Assembly: GCA_030615145.1 (NCBI GenBank)
Contig: JAUWZT010000049.1
Location: 1 to 16,677, forward strand
Direction: 5' to 3'
DNA from: Promethearchaeota archaeon
GTDB lineage: Archaea; Asgardarchaeota; Lokiarchaeia; Sigyniarchaeales; SOKP01
Length of the DNA stretch: 16,677 nt
The position numbers and the translations under genes are program-made. Shown one piece after another: positions 1-7,262 of this stretch. The first letter of the stretch is position 1; each line of letters starts with the position of its first letter. The notes under the pieces are model-generated. The model did not search any database, had not been told where the DNA came from, and saw only the letters and a list, made by a program, of their open reading frames with translations.

Positions 1-983
1 CTTATTCTTGACCAATATAACCCTACTTGTGCGTTATCAAATAAATATCGATATTTTTCTTCTGATTCTTTTAATTTTTGTTTAGCTTTCTTACTCTCAG
101 TGATATCTATAGAGAATCCAATAATCCCTCTAATTTCACCATTTTTATCAAAATAAGGAATCTTATGTGAGTTGAGCCATTTAGTTCCGTGTTCTGTTTT
201 AAAAGACTCTTCTATGTTTAATTTTGGAGTTCTACTCTTAATTACTTCTAAATCATCGTCCCAATATGCTTGTGCTATATCTTTCGATAAAAGATCAGAG
301 AGGTTTTTGCCCTCGATATCTTTTTTAGATAAGTTAGCCTTTACAGCAGCGATATCACTATTATAATAATCAACTACATTTTGATTTATGCGTATAAAGT
401 TATTGTTCGTATCTTTATAAAAAGCTAAACCGGGATAATGATCTAAAATCGTTTCCAATTCGGTACTTAACATTTTATGTTGTTCTTTGGATTTTTTTAA
501 TTGTTTTGTTCGCTCGTGAACCTTTTTATCCAATTCTTCGTTCAATACTATTAATTTTTGCTCCGATTCTTTTAACTTTTGTTCTGTCTCCTTTCGCTCT
601 GTAATATCGAAAATAACCCCATCAATATAGGAAGGCTTTCCATCATCACCTCTAACAGGTCTACCGCGCTCAAAAAACCATTTTAATTCTCCACTTTTAT
701 TATTTATACGGTACTCTACTTCAAACGGAACATTCTTTTCTATAGCATCTTTAACAATGTTTATTACTTTTAATCTATCTTCAGGTAAAATTAACGGGTC
801 AATAGAACAAACTTTTCCTTTCTTCAAATCCTCTGGACTATAGCCAGTCATGGTTTGAACCATATCATTAAAGAAAATCATTCGATTGTCTTCCTCAATT
901 AAAACTCTATAAATTATTCCTGGTAGATTCTCAGCAAGCCTACGAAAAGATTTTTCTCCCTCATTTAAATTGCTTATAACCAT
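1..983 (-). CDS. Multi-PAS sensory protein, N-terminal part (runs off left edge)
   Basis: The minus strand is open from an ATG at 983 to the first base of the window, giving about 327 codons with no stop. I read two complete PAS domains and the start of a third. PAS1 is at residues about 10-130, ending in a PAC-like 'GVIFDITERK' segment. A charged coiled-coil linker follows at about 131-175, then PAS2 at about 176-292, ending 'GFSIDITESK'. A second short linker leads into 'YRYLFDNAQVGLYW', the opening of PAS3 at about residue 306. No signal peptide or membrane segment is visible, so it is probably cytoplasmic. Such proteins usually sense small ligands or redox state and pass the signal to a C-terminal output domain, often a histidine kinase. 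That part lies outside the window, so the output is unknown. There is no clear Shine-Dalgarno before the ATG; it was chosen as the first ATG ahead of PAS1. Confidence 0.88.
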   Translation of the reverse strand, partial: MVISNLNEGEKSFRRLAENLPGIIYRVLIEEDNRMIFFNDMVQTMTGYSPEDLKKGKVCSIDPLILPEDRLKVINIVKDAIEKNVPFEVEYRINNKSGELKWFFERGRPVRGDDGKPSYIDGVIFDITERKETEQKLKESEQKLIVLNEELDKKVHERTKQLKKSKEQHKMLSTELETILDHYPGLAFYKDTNNNFIRINQNVVDYYNSDIAAVKANLSKKDIEGKNLSDLLSKDIAQAYWDDDLEVIKSRTPKLNIEESFKTEHGTKWLNSHKIPYFDKNGEIRGIIGFSIDITESKKAKQKLKESEEKYRYLFDNAQVGLYWSRI

Positions 984-1056
984 TTTTAAACTTCAACTCG
1001 GAAAGATTAAAGAGAAAATTAAATATTATTGATTTTTACCAAAATATTAATGCATC

Positions 1057-1075
1057 AAATCATATTTAATGATTT
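1057..1075. promoter_or_regulatory. 7-bp inverted repeat upstream of the PAS gene
   Basis: AAATCAT at 1057-1063 and ATGATTT at 1069-1075 are perfect inverted copies around a 5-nt spacer, about 75 nt upstream of the PAS start codon. On the minus strand the core reads as a TATA-like TTAAATA. It may be an operator overlapping a promoter, or chance in AT-rich DNA. The rest of the 984-1225 gap shows no gene, only the promoter side of the PAS gene and the 3' flank of the EF-2 locus. Confidence 0.3.
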
Positions 1076-1225
1076 TGTAAATCAAATAATTAAGTGAATT
1101 AGTACTCTCAGAAATTTAAAGAAAATTTGTCTAAAATTAAAGACTTAATTCATTCAAACCACAATTTTAACGGAAGGAAATTAAGTGAAAAGATCGCATT
1201 ATGTTTCAATGATTAACATCAATTC

Positions 1226-2935
1226 CTACCAAGATATACCTTTTAAAAAGCGCAATTCATTAATTATTCTTTTAGCTTCGTGATTTGGAACCTCCATGAA
1301 AGCATAAAACTCATTTTGCCAGAAAGCTTTTCCTGAAGTGCTAGAACGAATATCTTCAGCAAACTTTATCGAATTTCTTACTGGTAAGAGTACTTCTATG
1401 ATTGCTTGATAATCCTTTTCTTGATTGACATTTTTTATTTTTGCTGAATACTTAGAAAGCAAAGAAAGCGTATTTTTTATGTAATCTGGGGGTAATTGAA
1501 TAATTGTATGGTAAATTGGTTCAAGTAGGATAATTCCAGATTCGTTTAAAGCTTTTTTAATGGCATCGTAAAACATTGCGGATAATTCTGTAAACGCATT
1601 TTCTTCATCAAGCTTATTTACTACTAGTTCTTCAATTATTACTTTTAGACCTGTTAATTTTTCGCCGCATAGTGGACCATTTAATAGAATTTTATCAATA
1701 ATTTCTAAAATTGTATCTTTCAAGAATTGGTTTAAATCATCTCTTGAATTATAAATTAAAACATTCTTACTATCGTAATATGTCCAAAAGTCTTGGATTT
1801 CATCCGTTGTTAAACCTGTAAATTCTTCTAACAATTCTTTCAATCTTCCTACTGGTTTTATAGACTTAAAATCATGAGTCCGGAAGAACCTGCTTGTTTT
1901 ATCATTTAATAATTCTATTCTAATTTTTAGCGAACTTTGATGGTTTGGTGATTCTACAGTTATAGTAGAAGAACCGTATTTGCAAGATTCTTTAAAGATC
2001 GCTCTTGGTTCTGATGTTGAAATCTCAACACCTCGTTTTTCAATTTCATTTGCGGTAATTTCAAGATGTAAAGGTCCCATACCTGAGAGGAGGAATTCGC
2101 CGTTTTCCTCGTTTATTTCAAATAACAAATTAGGATCTTCGATTAGTATGTTTTCGATGAGCTCTTTCATTTTATCTAAATCTCTTAAATATTCCGGTTC
2201 GATTGAAACTGTTACGACTGGAGTAGAAACATATTTTACGTTTTCAAATGGAACCATTTTATCAATATAATTCTTATTAATTAAAGTCTCGCCGCTTTTT
2301 ACTTGTTTTAGACCTTCTATGGCAACGATATTTCCAACAGGGATTTCTTCAACTTGCTCTCTTCTTTGACCCATGAAAATTGCGGTTTTTCGAATTATAT
2401 CGAAATTATTTTCTTTTAATAAAAATACTTCCTCTTTATTGAAACAATTTCCAGAAAATATTCTTCCAGTTGCGACCAAACTGTGCTTATCTGCTTGTAC
2501 TTTACTCAAACATATTATTAAAGGTCCATTTGGATCGCAATTAGTCATAGATTTTCCAACTTTAGATGTCAAATCTCCACCCCAAATCTTACCTATTCTG
2601 TATTTCTGAGCTTCAATAGGATTAGGGAGGTGGTCGACAACCATTTCTAGTATTGCGGTGTGTATTGGAAAATAAACAGCTAAATCAGCATAGGTTTCTT
2701 TAGTGTATGTTTCTTTTTGATACCGCGATCTAATATCCAAAAACTTTAACTCGTTATTTTCTAAAATTTTTAATGTAAAACCCCATTTGTGGAGCGCTGA
2801 GCCGAATGCAACGTTTCCAGCGGCAGGAGATACTTGCCACTCTTTTTTGAAGGGTTTATCTGCGTATCTTTTAATAAGCGTATTAAAATCTTTAATAATC
2901 CTTGTATATTTTTTTCTTATTTGTTCATCTGTTAG
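1226..2935 (-). CDS. Elongation factor 2 paralogue, distal part after the in-frame amber codon (end of G domain to domain V)
   Basis: This is the same reading frame as the fragment at 2936-3415, continuing straight after TAG. Codons 161-729 follow the archaeal EF-2 order. The end of the G domain includes 'SVAFGSA'-like 'NVAFGSALHKWGF'; then come 'LPNPIEAQKYRI' and domain II ('CDPNGPLI', 'VATGRIFSG', 'AGNIVAI'-like 'VGNIVAIEGL'). Domain III carries 'LLSGMGPLHLEI', followed by domains IV and V ('EDIRSSTSGKAFWQ'). It ends in TAG after GISW, about a dozen residues short of usual archaeal EF-2. In domain IV the loop that normally holds the diphthamide histidine (H-x4-HRG-type) reads DEENAFTELSAMF, so Phe replaces the histidine at about codon 608. 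The first methionine-like start in this part is a TTG at 2740, which begins in mid-domain and is not a credible independent start. The closest concept is the diverged aEF-2 paralogue reported in Asgard archaea and Korarchaeota. It may be a decaying pseudogene. Confidence 0.9.
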   Translation of the reverse strand, partial: LTDEQIRKKYTRIIKDFNTLIKRYADKPFKKEWQVSPAAGNVAFGSALHKWGFTLKILENNELKFLDIRSRYQKETYTKETYADLAVYFPIHTAILEMVVDHLPNPIEAQKYRIGKIWGGDLTSKVGKSMTNCDPNGPLIICLSKVQADKHSLVATGRIFSGNCFNKEEVFLLKENNFDIIRKTAIFMGQRREQVEEIPVGNIVAIEGLKQVKSGETLINKNYIDKMVPFENVKYVSTPVVTVSIEPEYLRDLDKMKELIENILIEDPNLLFEINEENGEFLLSGMGPLHLEITANEIEKRGVEISTSEPRAIFKESCKYGSSTITVESPNHQSSLKIRIELLNDKTSRFFRTHDFKSIKPVGRLKELLEEFTGLTTDEIQDFWTYYDSKNVLIYNSRDDLNQFLKDTILEIIDKILLNGPLCGEKLTGLKVIIEELVVNKLDEENAFTELSAMFYDAIKKALNESGIILLEPIYHTIIQLPPDYIKNTLSLLSKYSAKIKNVNQEKDYQAIIEVLLPVRNSIKFAEDIRSSTSGKAFWQNEFYAFMEVPNHEAKRIINELRFLKGISW

Positions 2936-2938
2936 CTA
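2936..2938 (-). other. In-frame TAG (amber) at codon 160 of the EF-2 paralogue
   Basis: The minus strand reads CGA GAG TTA TAG CTA ACA GAT. The codons on both sides are in one frame and both encode recognisable EF-2, so this is a nonsense codon, not a frameshift. Archaeal EF-2 typically has Lys here (..RELKLT..), and AAG to TAG is a single base change. Confidence 0.95.
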
Positions 2939-3415
2939 TAACTCTCGGATGAGGCGATCTACTTTATTAATATAAAGTACTGGTTTCACACCTTCCTGTA
3001 GGGCTTGTTTAATAACCGTTTCAGATTGAGTTATTATTTCCTCAACAGCATCGACAACTACAACAACTCCATCTATTAACCTTAAAGCACGAGTTACTTT
3101 GCCACTAAAATCTAAGTGGCCTGGTGTGTCAACAAGATTTATTAGAAAGGGGTCGTGCTCTTTAAGAGATTTTTCATAGTATAATGAAATATTAGTAGAT
3201 TTCATGGTAATTCCGCGTCTTTGTTCTTCTTCTAAATAATCTAAGGCACGTGCTTCACCTGCTAGATCGGGTGAAAGTAAACCCGCTTCACTCAAAAGAG
3301 AATCGCTTAGCGTTGTTTTACCATGGTCTATATGGCCCACAAACCCAATATTTCTAATATTCTGAGTCTTTTCCATCATATTTAGAATCTCAGAAATCTC
3401 CTTACGACGAGGCAT
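2936..3415 (-). CDS. Elongation factor 2 paralogue, N-terminal GTPase part ending at an in-frame amber codon
   Basis: EF-2 is the ribosomal translocase GTPase. This 159-codon stretch is the N-terminal G domain with all the key motifs: P-loop GHIDHGKT (residues 27-34), switch I 'RGITMKSTNIS' with Thr70, DTPGH (96-100) and NKVD (150-153). The switch I wording resembles eukaryotic EF-2/EFL1 more than typical euryarchaeal EF-2. The stretch stops at TAG (codon 160) just after 'VDRLIREL'. Canonical archaeal EF-2 continues there with Lys-Leu and domain II follows, and the frame remains open and homologous beyond the stop. The full locus is about 729 codons, the usual family length. The ATG at 3415 is preceded by a weak AAGG and an upstream TATA-like box. 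With the amber codon the product would be a bare G domain, unlikely to act as a translocase, unless the stop is suppressed or is a sequence error. Confidence 0.92.
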   Translation of the reverse strand: MPRRKEISEILNMMEKTQNIRNIGFVGHIDHGKTTLSDSLLSEAGLLSPDLAGEARALDYLEEEQRRGITMKSTNISLYYEKSLKEHDPFLINLVDTPGHLDFSGKVTRALRLIDGVVVVVDAVEEIITQSETVIKQALQEGVKPVLYINKVDRLIREL

Positions 3416-3432
3416 CCTTACTTTATTCTCTT

Positions 3433-3456
3433 GTTAATTATAAATAATATATTATT
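3433..3456 (-). promoter_or_regulatory. TATA-like promoter region of the EF-2 paralogue
   Basis: On the minus strand this region reads as an AT block containing TATTTATAAT, about 25-35 nt upstream of the ATG at 3415. That spacing suits a short-leader or leaderless archaeal transcript. It overlaps a 14-bp perfect palindrome (AATAATATATTATT, 3443-3456). Confidence 0.4.
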
Positions 3457-3507
3457 AAACCATGATTGATTTGATTAAAATTTTAGGTTTATTTGAATGT
3501 AATAGGA

Positions 3508-3610
3508 GCGGGAAATGAGTAATCTCATTACTCAAGATCTTCTTCATTAAGTTATGGAAAATACCAATACTTTCAGTTGGGTCAGAGCTTTCAACGAAAT
3601 CATTTCCCGC
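3508..3610. other. Structured intergenic element with an 11-bp perfect outer stem
   Basis: GCGGGAAATGA (3508-3518) and TCATTTCCCGC (3600-3610) are perfect inverted copies enclosing 81 nt. Inside, GAGTAAT (3517-3523) and ATTACTC (3527-3533) form a second perfect stem with a 3-nt loop, partly competing with the outer one, and AAGATCTT (3534-3541) is palindromic. The GC-rich stem stands out in a very AT-rich gap. It lies between the purN stop and the EF-2 start, both on the minus strand. It could be a small RNA, a 5' leader structure or a small mobile remnant; the strand is undetermined. The rest of the gap 3416-3628 shows only the EF-2 promoter. Confidence 0.5.
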
Positions 3611-3628
3611 ATATTTAAGTAATTACAA

Positions 3629-4258
3629 TTATAAGACAACATCACCATCGATTCTTACAATTCTTCCGTCGACATGCAACCGTTTATCGCAATATAATTC
3701 TATCGCTTTAGGATAGATTTTGTGCTCCCATTCTAAAACTCTTGGTCCTAAAGTTTTCTCTGTGTCGGTATCGTACACAGAAACGCATTTCTGGATGATG
3801 ATAGGCCCATGATCCGATTGAGGATCCACAAAATGAACTGTAGTACCAGAAACCTTTACACCATATTCTAAAACATCTTTGTGAGCGTGCATACCTTTGA
3901 AAGAAGGCAAAAGGGAAGGATGTATGTTCATAACATTTCCATTGAAAGCATCAATAAAACTTTGGCTTACTAATCTCATATAACCGACTAAAACAACTAA
4001 TTCACAATCGTATTTTTTTAGTACAGCTATCATCTTTTTATCGAATTCTTCTCTGGGGAGATGAAGAAACTTACTAGATTCAATTAATTCATACGGTATG
4101 TTATGATTTTTCGCTCGTTCCATGCAAAATGCTTCAGCTTTGTTACAAATAAGTATTTTTACGCCCGCCTTATGTTTCAAAATACCTTCCTCGCATGCTT
4201 TAACTATCGCTTCGAAATTGCTCCCAGAACCAGAGGCGATCGCACCTATTTTTATCAT
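3629..4258 (-). CDS. purN: Phosphoribosylglycinamide formyltransferase (GART, 10-formyl-THF type)
   Basis: PurN transfers a formyl group from 10-formyltetrahydrofolate to glycinamide ribonucleotide, the third step of purine synthesis in the cytosol. The 209-residue length is normal for the family. The phosphate-binding loop 'SGSGSNFEAI' is at residues 9-18. The catalytic triad is complete: Asn111 and His113 in 'NIHPSLLPSFKG', and Asp149 in 'DPQSDHGPIIIQ'. The ATG at 4258 directly opens the first beta-strand (IKIGAIASG), so the start is secure, although no strong Shine-Dalgarno is visible. It stops at TAA. No other purine gene is in the window. It is divergent from aCPSF1 across a 415-nt gap and separated from EF-2 by the structured element at 3508-3610. 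Confidence 0.96.
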   Translation of the reverse strand: MIKIGAIASGSGSNFEAIVKACEEGILKHKAGVKILICNKAEAFCMERAKNHNIPYELIESSKFLHLPREEFDKKMIAVLKKYDCELVVLVGYMRLVSQSFIDAFNGNVMNIHPSLLPSFKGMHAHKDVLEYGVKVSGTTVHFVDPQSDHGPIIIQKCVSVYDTDTEKTLGPRVLEWEHKIYPKAIELYCDKRLHVDGRIVRIDGDVVL

Positions 4259-4673
4259 ATTTTTTCTAATTTTCTTTTTTAAAAAAAGTTTATCATTAAA
4301 GCAAAAGAAAACCCATTCCTTTAGGTGAGGGATGAGATTTGCATTATATCATTAATCCTTTAGTGCTAGTTTTGGATAAAATCCATAATGACAATATTTT
4401 TATTCTATTAACTTATATATTATTTAGAAATTAGAATTAATTCGTTGTTAAATATAATCTCTGGTATTAGTATTAATATCTAAGAATTGTTCTATTTGTT
4501 TAAAAACATTGTTTAAAAAACCAAATTAACTGTACATATAATTTTAAAGGAGATTATAACTAGGTTATAAAAATAATTCAATTTAAAGAAAAGACCATCC
4601 TAAATAGTAAGAGAATCAATAACTTATACATTTTTAAAACTAAATAAGAATTACATAAAAAAATTGAGGATAT
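4259..4673. other. Gene-free divergent gap between purN and aCPSF1
   Basis: No convincing ORF or RNA gene is visible in these 415 nt. They must hold the promoters of purN (minus) and aCPSF1 (plus). Visible details are a tandem pair of TTGTTTAAAAA (4496-4506 and 4509-4519), a perfect 7-bp inverted repeat at 4554-4570, and an AT-rich TATA-like stretch (CTTATACAT) near 4621-4629, about 50 nt before the aCPSF1 ATG. AAAGGAG-like sequence near 4546-4552 is followed by no ORF of note. Confidence 0.5.
4554..4570. promoter_or_regulatory. Inverted repeat TTATAAC-TAG-GTTATAA upstream of aCPSF1
   Basis: The 7-bp arms are perfect and separated by 3 nt, about 104 nt upstream of the aCPSF1 start codon. The size and symmetry suit a dimeric repressor site or an RNA hairpin in a long leader. 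It could also be chance in this AT-rich gap. Confidence 0.35.
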
Positions 4674-6584
4674 ATGAGTTTCGAAGGAGAACTACAAAGA
4701 ATTAAGGATCAAATCATTTCACATCTCCCTGCCGGTATCAAGGTTAAAAAAATAGAATTTGAAGGTCCTGAAATAGCCGTTTATTCTGAAAATGAAAATT
4801 TGGATCTTATTGAAAGTTCAGACATTTTAAAAGAATTAGCGAAAACTATGCGTAAAAGAGTGGTTTTTCGCTGGAACGCGGAGAAGCGCAAGGATCCATC
4901 TGAAACAGAAGATTACATAAGAAATTTAATAGTCGAAAGCGCTGAAATCACCAATATTGAATTTGATCACACTCGTGGAGAAGTTATTATAGAATCGGTA
5001 AAACCAGGGTTGGTTATTGGAAAAAAAGGCGTAAATTTAAAGGAAATACGGATGAACACTTTTTGGCAACCTAAAACAATAAGAACGCCACCGTTGAACT
5101 CGAGAACCATTGAATTAATTAGAGGAATGTTGAGTAAAGAAAGACAAAACCAAAAAGACATACTCTTGAATATTGGAAAGAGAATTCACCGCCCTACCAT
5201 TTTTAAAGATTTAGATATTCGCCTAACTTCCTTAGGTGGTTTTAGAGAAGTCGGTAGATCGTGTATCTTAATGCAAACAAGAGATAGTAACATTCTTCTC
5301 GATGTAGGGTTAAATGTCGGTAATAAAAACGATCCATTTCCAAATTTTGATATTCCAGAGTTTTCAATAAGGGATTTAGACGCCGTAATAGTCTCTCATG
5401 CTCACTTAGATCATTGTGGAATGGTACCTTTTTTATTTAAGTATGGGTATAAAGGTCCCGTATATTGTACGCTCCCTACACGAAACCTTTCGACTATGTT
5501 ACAATTAGATTTCGTTCAGATTTGCGAAAAAGAGGGTATACCTGGCCCTTATTCTAAAAGGGATGTAAAAAGTGCTGTACTCCATACGATACCTCTCTCA
5601 TGGGGGAAAGTTACGGATATTGCTCCTGATATTAAGTTAACACTTCACAATTCTGGTCATATATTAGGCTCTTCAATAATTCATTTACATTTCGGAAAGG
5701 GTGGATTCAACTTTATATACACAGGAGATTTTAAATATCAAAAAACCAGACTTCTAGAAAAAGCGGCTGTAAAATTTCCGAGAGTTGAAGCCCTACTTAT
5801 AGAATCAACTTATGGAGGCCCTCAAGATCGAATTCCAAGTAGACAAGATTCTGAAAGAGACCTTAGACAAATATTAAATTCAACGATCAAGCGAGGAGGC
5901 AAAATTCTTATTCCTGTATTAGCAGTAGGGCGAGCTCAAGAGCTAATAATAGTGTTAGAAGAGTTCATCTCAAAGGGTATTATTGATCATGTCCCAATCT
6001 TTTTGGACGGATTAATCTCAGAAGCAACAGCTATACATACCGCAAACCCCGATTTTCTTAGCTCTGATTTAAGAGAAAAAATATTACATCAGGGCAAAAA
6101 TCCCTTTTTAAGCGATTTTTTCACGACTATTTCTAGTCAAGAAGAAAGGAACGATGTAATTTTGGGTGGACCTTGTATTATCTTAGCTACGAGCGGTATG
6201 TTAATCGGAGGACCCTCAGTTCAATATTTAAGAAGGTTAGCCGAAGATAAGAAAAACTCTCTTATATTCGTATCTTACCAAGTAAATGGAACTTTAGGAA
6301 GCAGGGTTCAGCGTGGTTTCCGCGAGATTCAATACACCAATGAGAAAGGAAGGACACAGCTTATAAGATTAAACTTAAATGTCTTTACTTTAGAAGGATT
6401 CAGCGGTCATTCGTCGCGTAGTCAAATCTCACAATTCTTGCGTAGAATTCAACCCAGGCCAAAATTAGTTATAATCAACCACGGCGAAGAAAGCAAATGT
6501 GTAAGCTTAGCGACGATGATACACAAGAAACTAAGAAAAGCCACTAAAGCTCCGAGAAACAGAGAGTCTCTTTCGCTCAAGTAA
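4674..6584 (+). CDS. Archaeal transcription termination/mRNA 3'-end ribonuclease aCPSF1 (FttA), KH + metallo-beta-lactamase + beta-CASP
   Basis: aCPSF1/FttA cleaves nascent RNA, often at U-rich sites, and terminates RNA polymerase; it is the archaeal relative of CPSF73. The 636 residues match the family. Residues 1-150 are the KH region, with the GxxG loop 'VIGKKG' at about 114-119. The metallo-beta-lactamase core follows: motif 2 HAHLDH (His242, His244, Asp246, His247), motif 3 His329 in 'SGHILGS', and motif 4 Asp352 in 'GDF'. The beta-CASP insert shows Glu377 in 'ESTYG', His578 in 'SGHSSR' and His603 in 'INHGE'. All metal ligands are present, so it should be active. The ATG is preceded by a short GAGG-type site. 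It is monocistronic or leads the plus-strand cluster, and is followed by a hairpin with a T-run at 6621-6655. Confidence 0.97.
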   Translation: MSFEGELQRIKDQIISHLPAGIKVKKIEFEGPEIAVYSENENLDLIESSDILKELAKTMRKRVVFRWNAEKRKDPSETEDYIRNLIVESAEITNIEFDHTRGEVIIESVKPGLVIGKKGVNLKEIRMNTFWQPKTIRTPPLNSRTIELIRGMLSKERQNQKDILLNIGKRIHRPTIFKDLDIRLTSLGGFREVGRSCILMQTRDSNILLDVGLNVGNKNDPFPNFDIPEFSIRDLDAVIVSHAHLDHCGMVPFLFKYGYKGPVYCTLPTRNLSTMLQLDFVQICEKEGIPGPYSKRDVKSAVLHTIPLSWGKVTDIAPDIKLTLHNSGHILGSSIIHLHFGKGGFNFIYTGDFKYQKTRLLEKAAVKFPRVEALLIESTYGGPQDRIPSRQDSERDLRQILNSTIKRGGKILIPVLAVGRAQELIIVLEEFISKGIIDHVPIFLDGLISEATAIHTANPDFLSSDLREKILHQGKNPFLSDFFTTISSQEERNDVILGGPCIILATSGMLIGGPSVQYLRRLAEDKKNSLIFVSYQVNGTLGSRVQRGFREIQYTNEKGRTQLIRLNLNVFTLEGFSGHSSRSQISQFLRRIQPRPKLVIINHGEESKCVSLATMIHKKLRKATKAPRNRESLSLK

Positions 6585-6620
6585 TCCATTCATCTCTCTA
6601 TTTTATTATATTAAAGATTT

Positions 6621-6655
6621 AAATTACAGCTAAATGTTTTACTGTAATTTTTAAA
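6621..6655 (+). terminator. 9-bp hairpin plus T-run after aCPSF1
   Basis: AAATTACAG (6621-6629) and CTGTAATTT (6642-6650) are perfect inverted copies with a 12-nt loop, followed by further T residues, 37 nt after the aCPSF1 stop. It looks like a hairpin terminator. It also sits in the upstream region of the SRPBCC gene, so an operator role is possible. Confidence 0.45.
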
Positions 6656-6695
6656 AAAATATAATTTTTAATAATAACTAAAGATAATAAATTTT

Positions 6696-6702
6696 AAAGG
6701 AG
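6696..6702 (+). promoter_or_regulatory. Shine-Dalgarno AAAGGAG deciding the TTG start of the SRPBCC gene
   Basis: AAAGGAG ends 8 nt before TTG at 6711. It is the clearest ribosome-binding site in the window and the reason to accept a TTG start there. Confidence 0.7.
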
Positions 6703-6710
6703 TTGATTTT

Positions 6711-7145
6711 TTGCCAATAGCAGAAAAAATAATAGAAATTAAAGCTTCCGTAGAAAAAGTTTACGAGATATTAAACGATTACATGGGTTTACCAAGATGG
6801 AATATCGTTGTAAATGAAATAAAACAACTCGAATCCAAAAAATATTTCCTAAAAACTAATGTAGGGGATATAACAAACATCGAAATTGAGAATATACCTC
6901 GCGAGAAGATGACATCAATCCAAGAGGGAAGCCCTATGAAAAAAATTGGTTATATTTTCGAACCGAAAGGCGATGTAACTAAAGTGACGCTTTGGACTGA
7001 ATTTGAATTGGAAGACCAAAGAATGATTATGGAAATGGCTGCAGATTTGTTTTTAAAAAGTCTAAAGGTTTACATAGATTACCTTGTAGCGGGTGGAAAT
7101 CCAGAAGAGTATAAAAAGTCTTTCAGCAAAATTAAAAAAGCTTAA
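6711..7145 (+). CDS. SRPBCC (START/polyketide cyclase-like) family protein
   Basis: This 144-residue protein has the SRPBCC helix-grip layout. The first strand and helix are 'AEKIIEIKASVEKVYEILNDY', followed by the typical 'MGLPRWN' turn, several antiparallel strands, and a long C-terminal helix (about residues 105-140, 'ADLFLKSLKVYIDYL'). Members bind hydrophobic ligands in an internal cavity and serve in very different pathways, so neither ligand nor reaction can be named. The start is a TTG at 6711, supported by a strong AAAGGAG (6696-6702) at 8-nt spacing; no ATG lies near the N-terminus. No signal peptide is visible. It ends at TAA and is followed by a T-rich terminator-like stretch, so it is probably transcribed separately from the NapH-like gene downstream. 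Confidence 0.8.
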   Translation: MPIAEKIIEIKASVEKVYEILNDYMGLPRWNIVVNEIKQLESKKYFLKTNVGDITNIEIENIPREKMTSIQEGSPMKKIGYIFEPKGDVTKVTLWTEFELEDQRMIMEMAADLFLKSLKVYIDYLVAGGNPEEYKKSFSKIKKA

Positions 7146-7151
7146 AAAAAT

Positions 7152-7218
7152 TACTTTTTCTAATTTTTTTTATTTCTCTTTTTTCAATTCTAAAACTTCT
7201 AAAACTATTCTAAAACTA
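7152..7218 (+). terminator. T-rich tract and TTCTAAAAC repeats after the SRPBCC gene
   Basis: Long T/C-rich runs (7152-7188) start just after the stop codon and fit U-rich archaeal termination of the kind aCPSF1 acts on. They run into three copies of TTCTAAAAC (7188-7196, 7197-7205 and 7208-7216). No gene lies in this gap. Confidence 0.5.
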
Positions 7219-7262
7219 AATTTTTTTAACCAGCGATTATTTATTAATTTAAAATTTAGCAA

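Noticed and set aside
1226..2740. Independent gene starting at the TTG at 2740
   Set aside because: The start falls in the middle of an EF-2 G domain/domain II junction, and homology continues upstream in the same frame to the TAG. It is the rear part of the same locus.
2936..2938. Frameshift or selenocysteine as explanation of the EF-2 break
   Set aside because: Both flanks are in one frame, and selenocysteine uses TGA, not TAG.
3508..3610. C/D-box or H/ACA guide RNA
   Set aside because: On the minus strand AATGATT and CTGA are present, but no complete C-D'-C'-D set with proper spacing exists, and no ACA sits 3 nt after the stem on either strand.
7188..7216. TTCTAAAAC triple repeat as a CRISPR or iteron array
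   Set aside because: The units are 9 nt and nearly contiguous, with no spacers and only three copies in an AT-rich gap.
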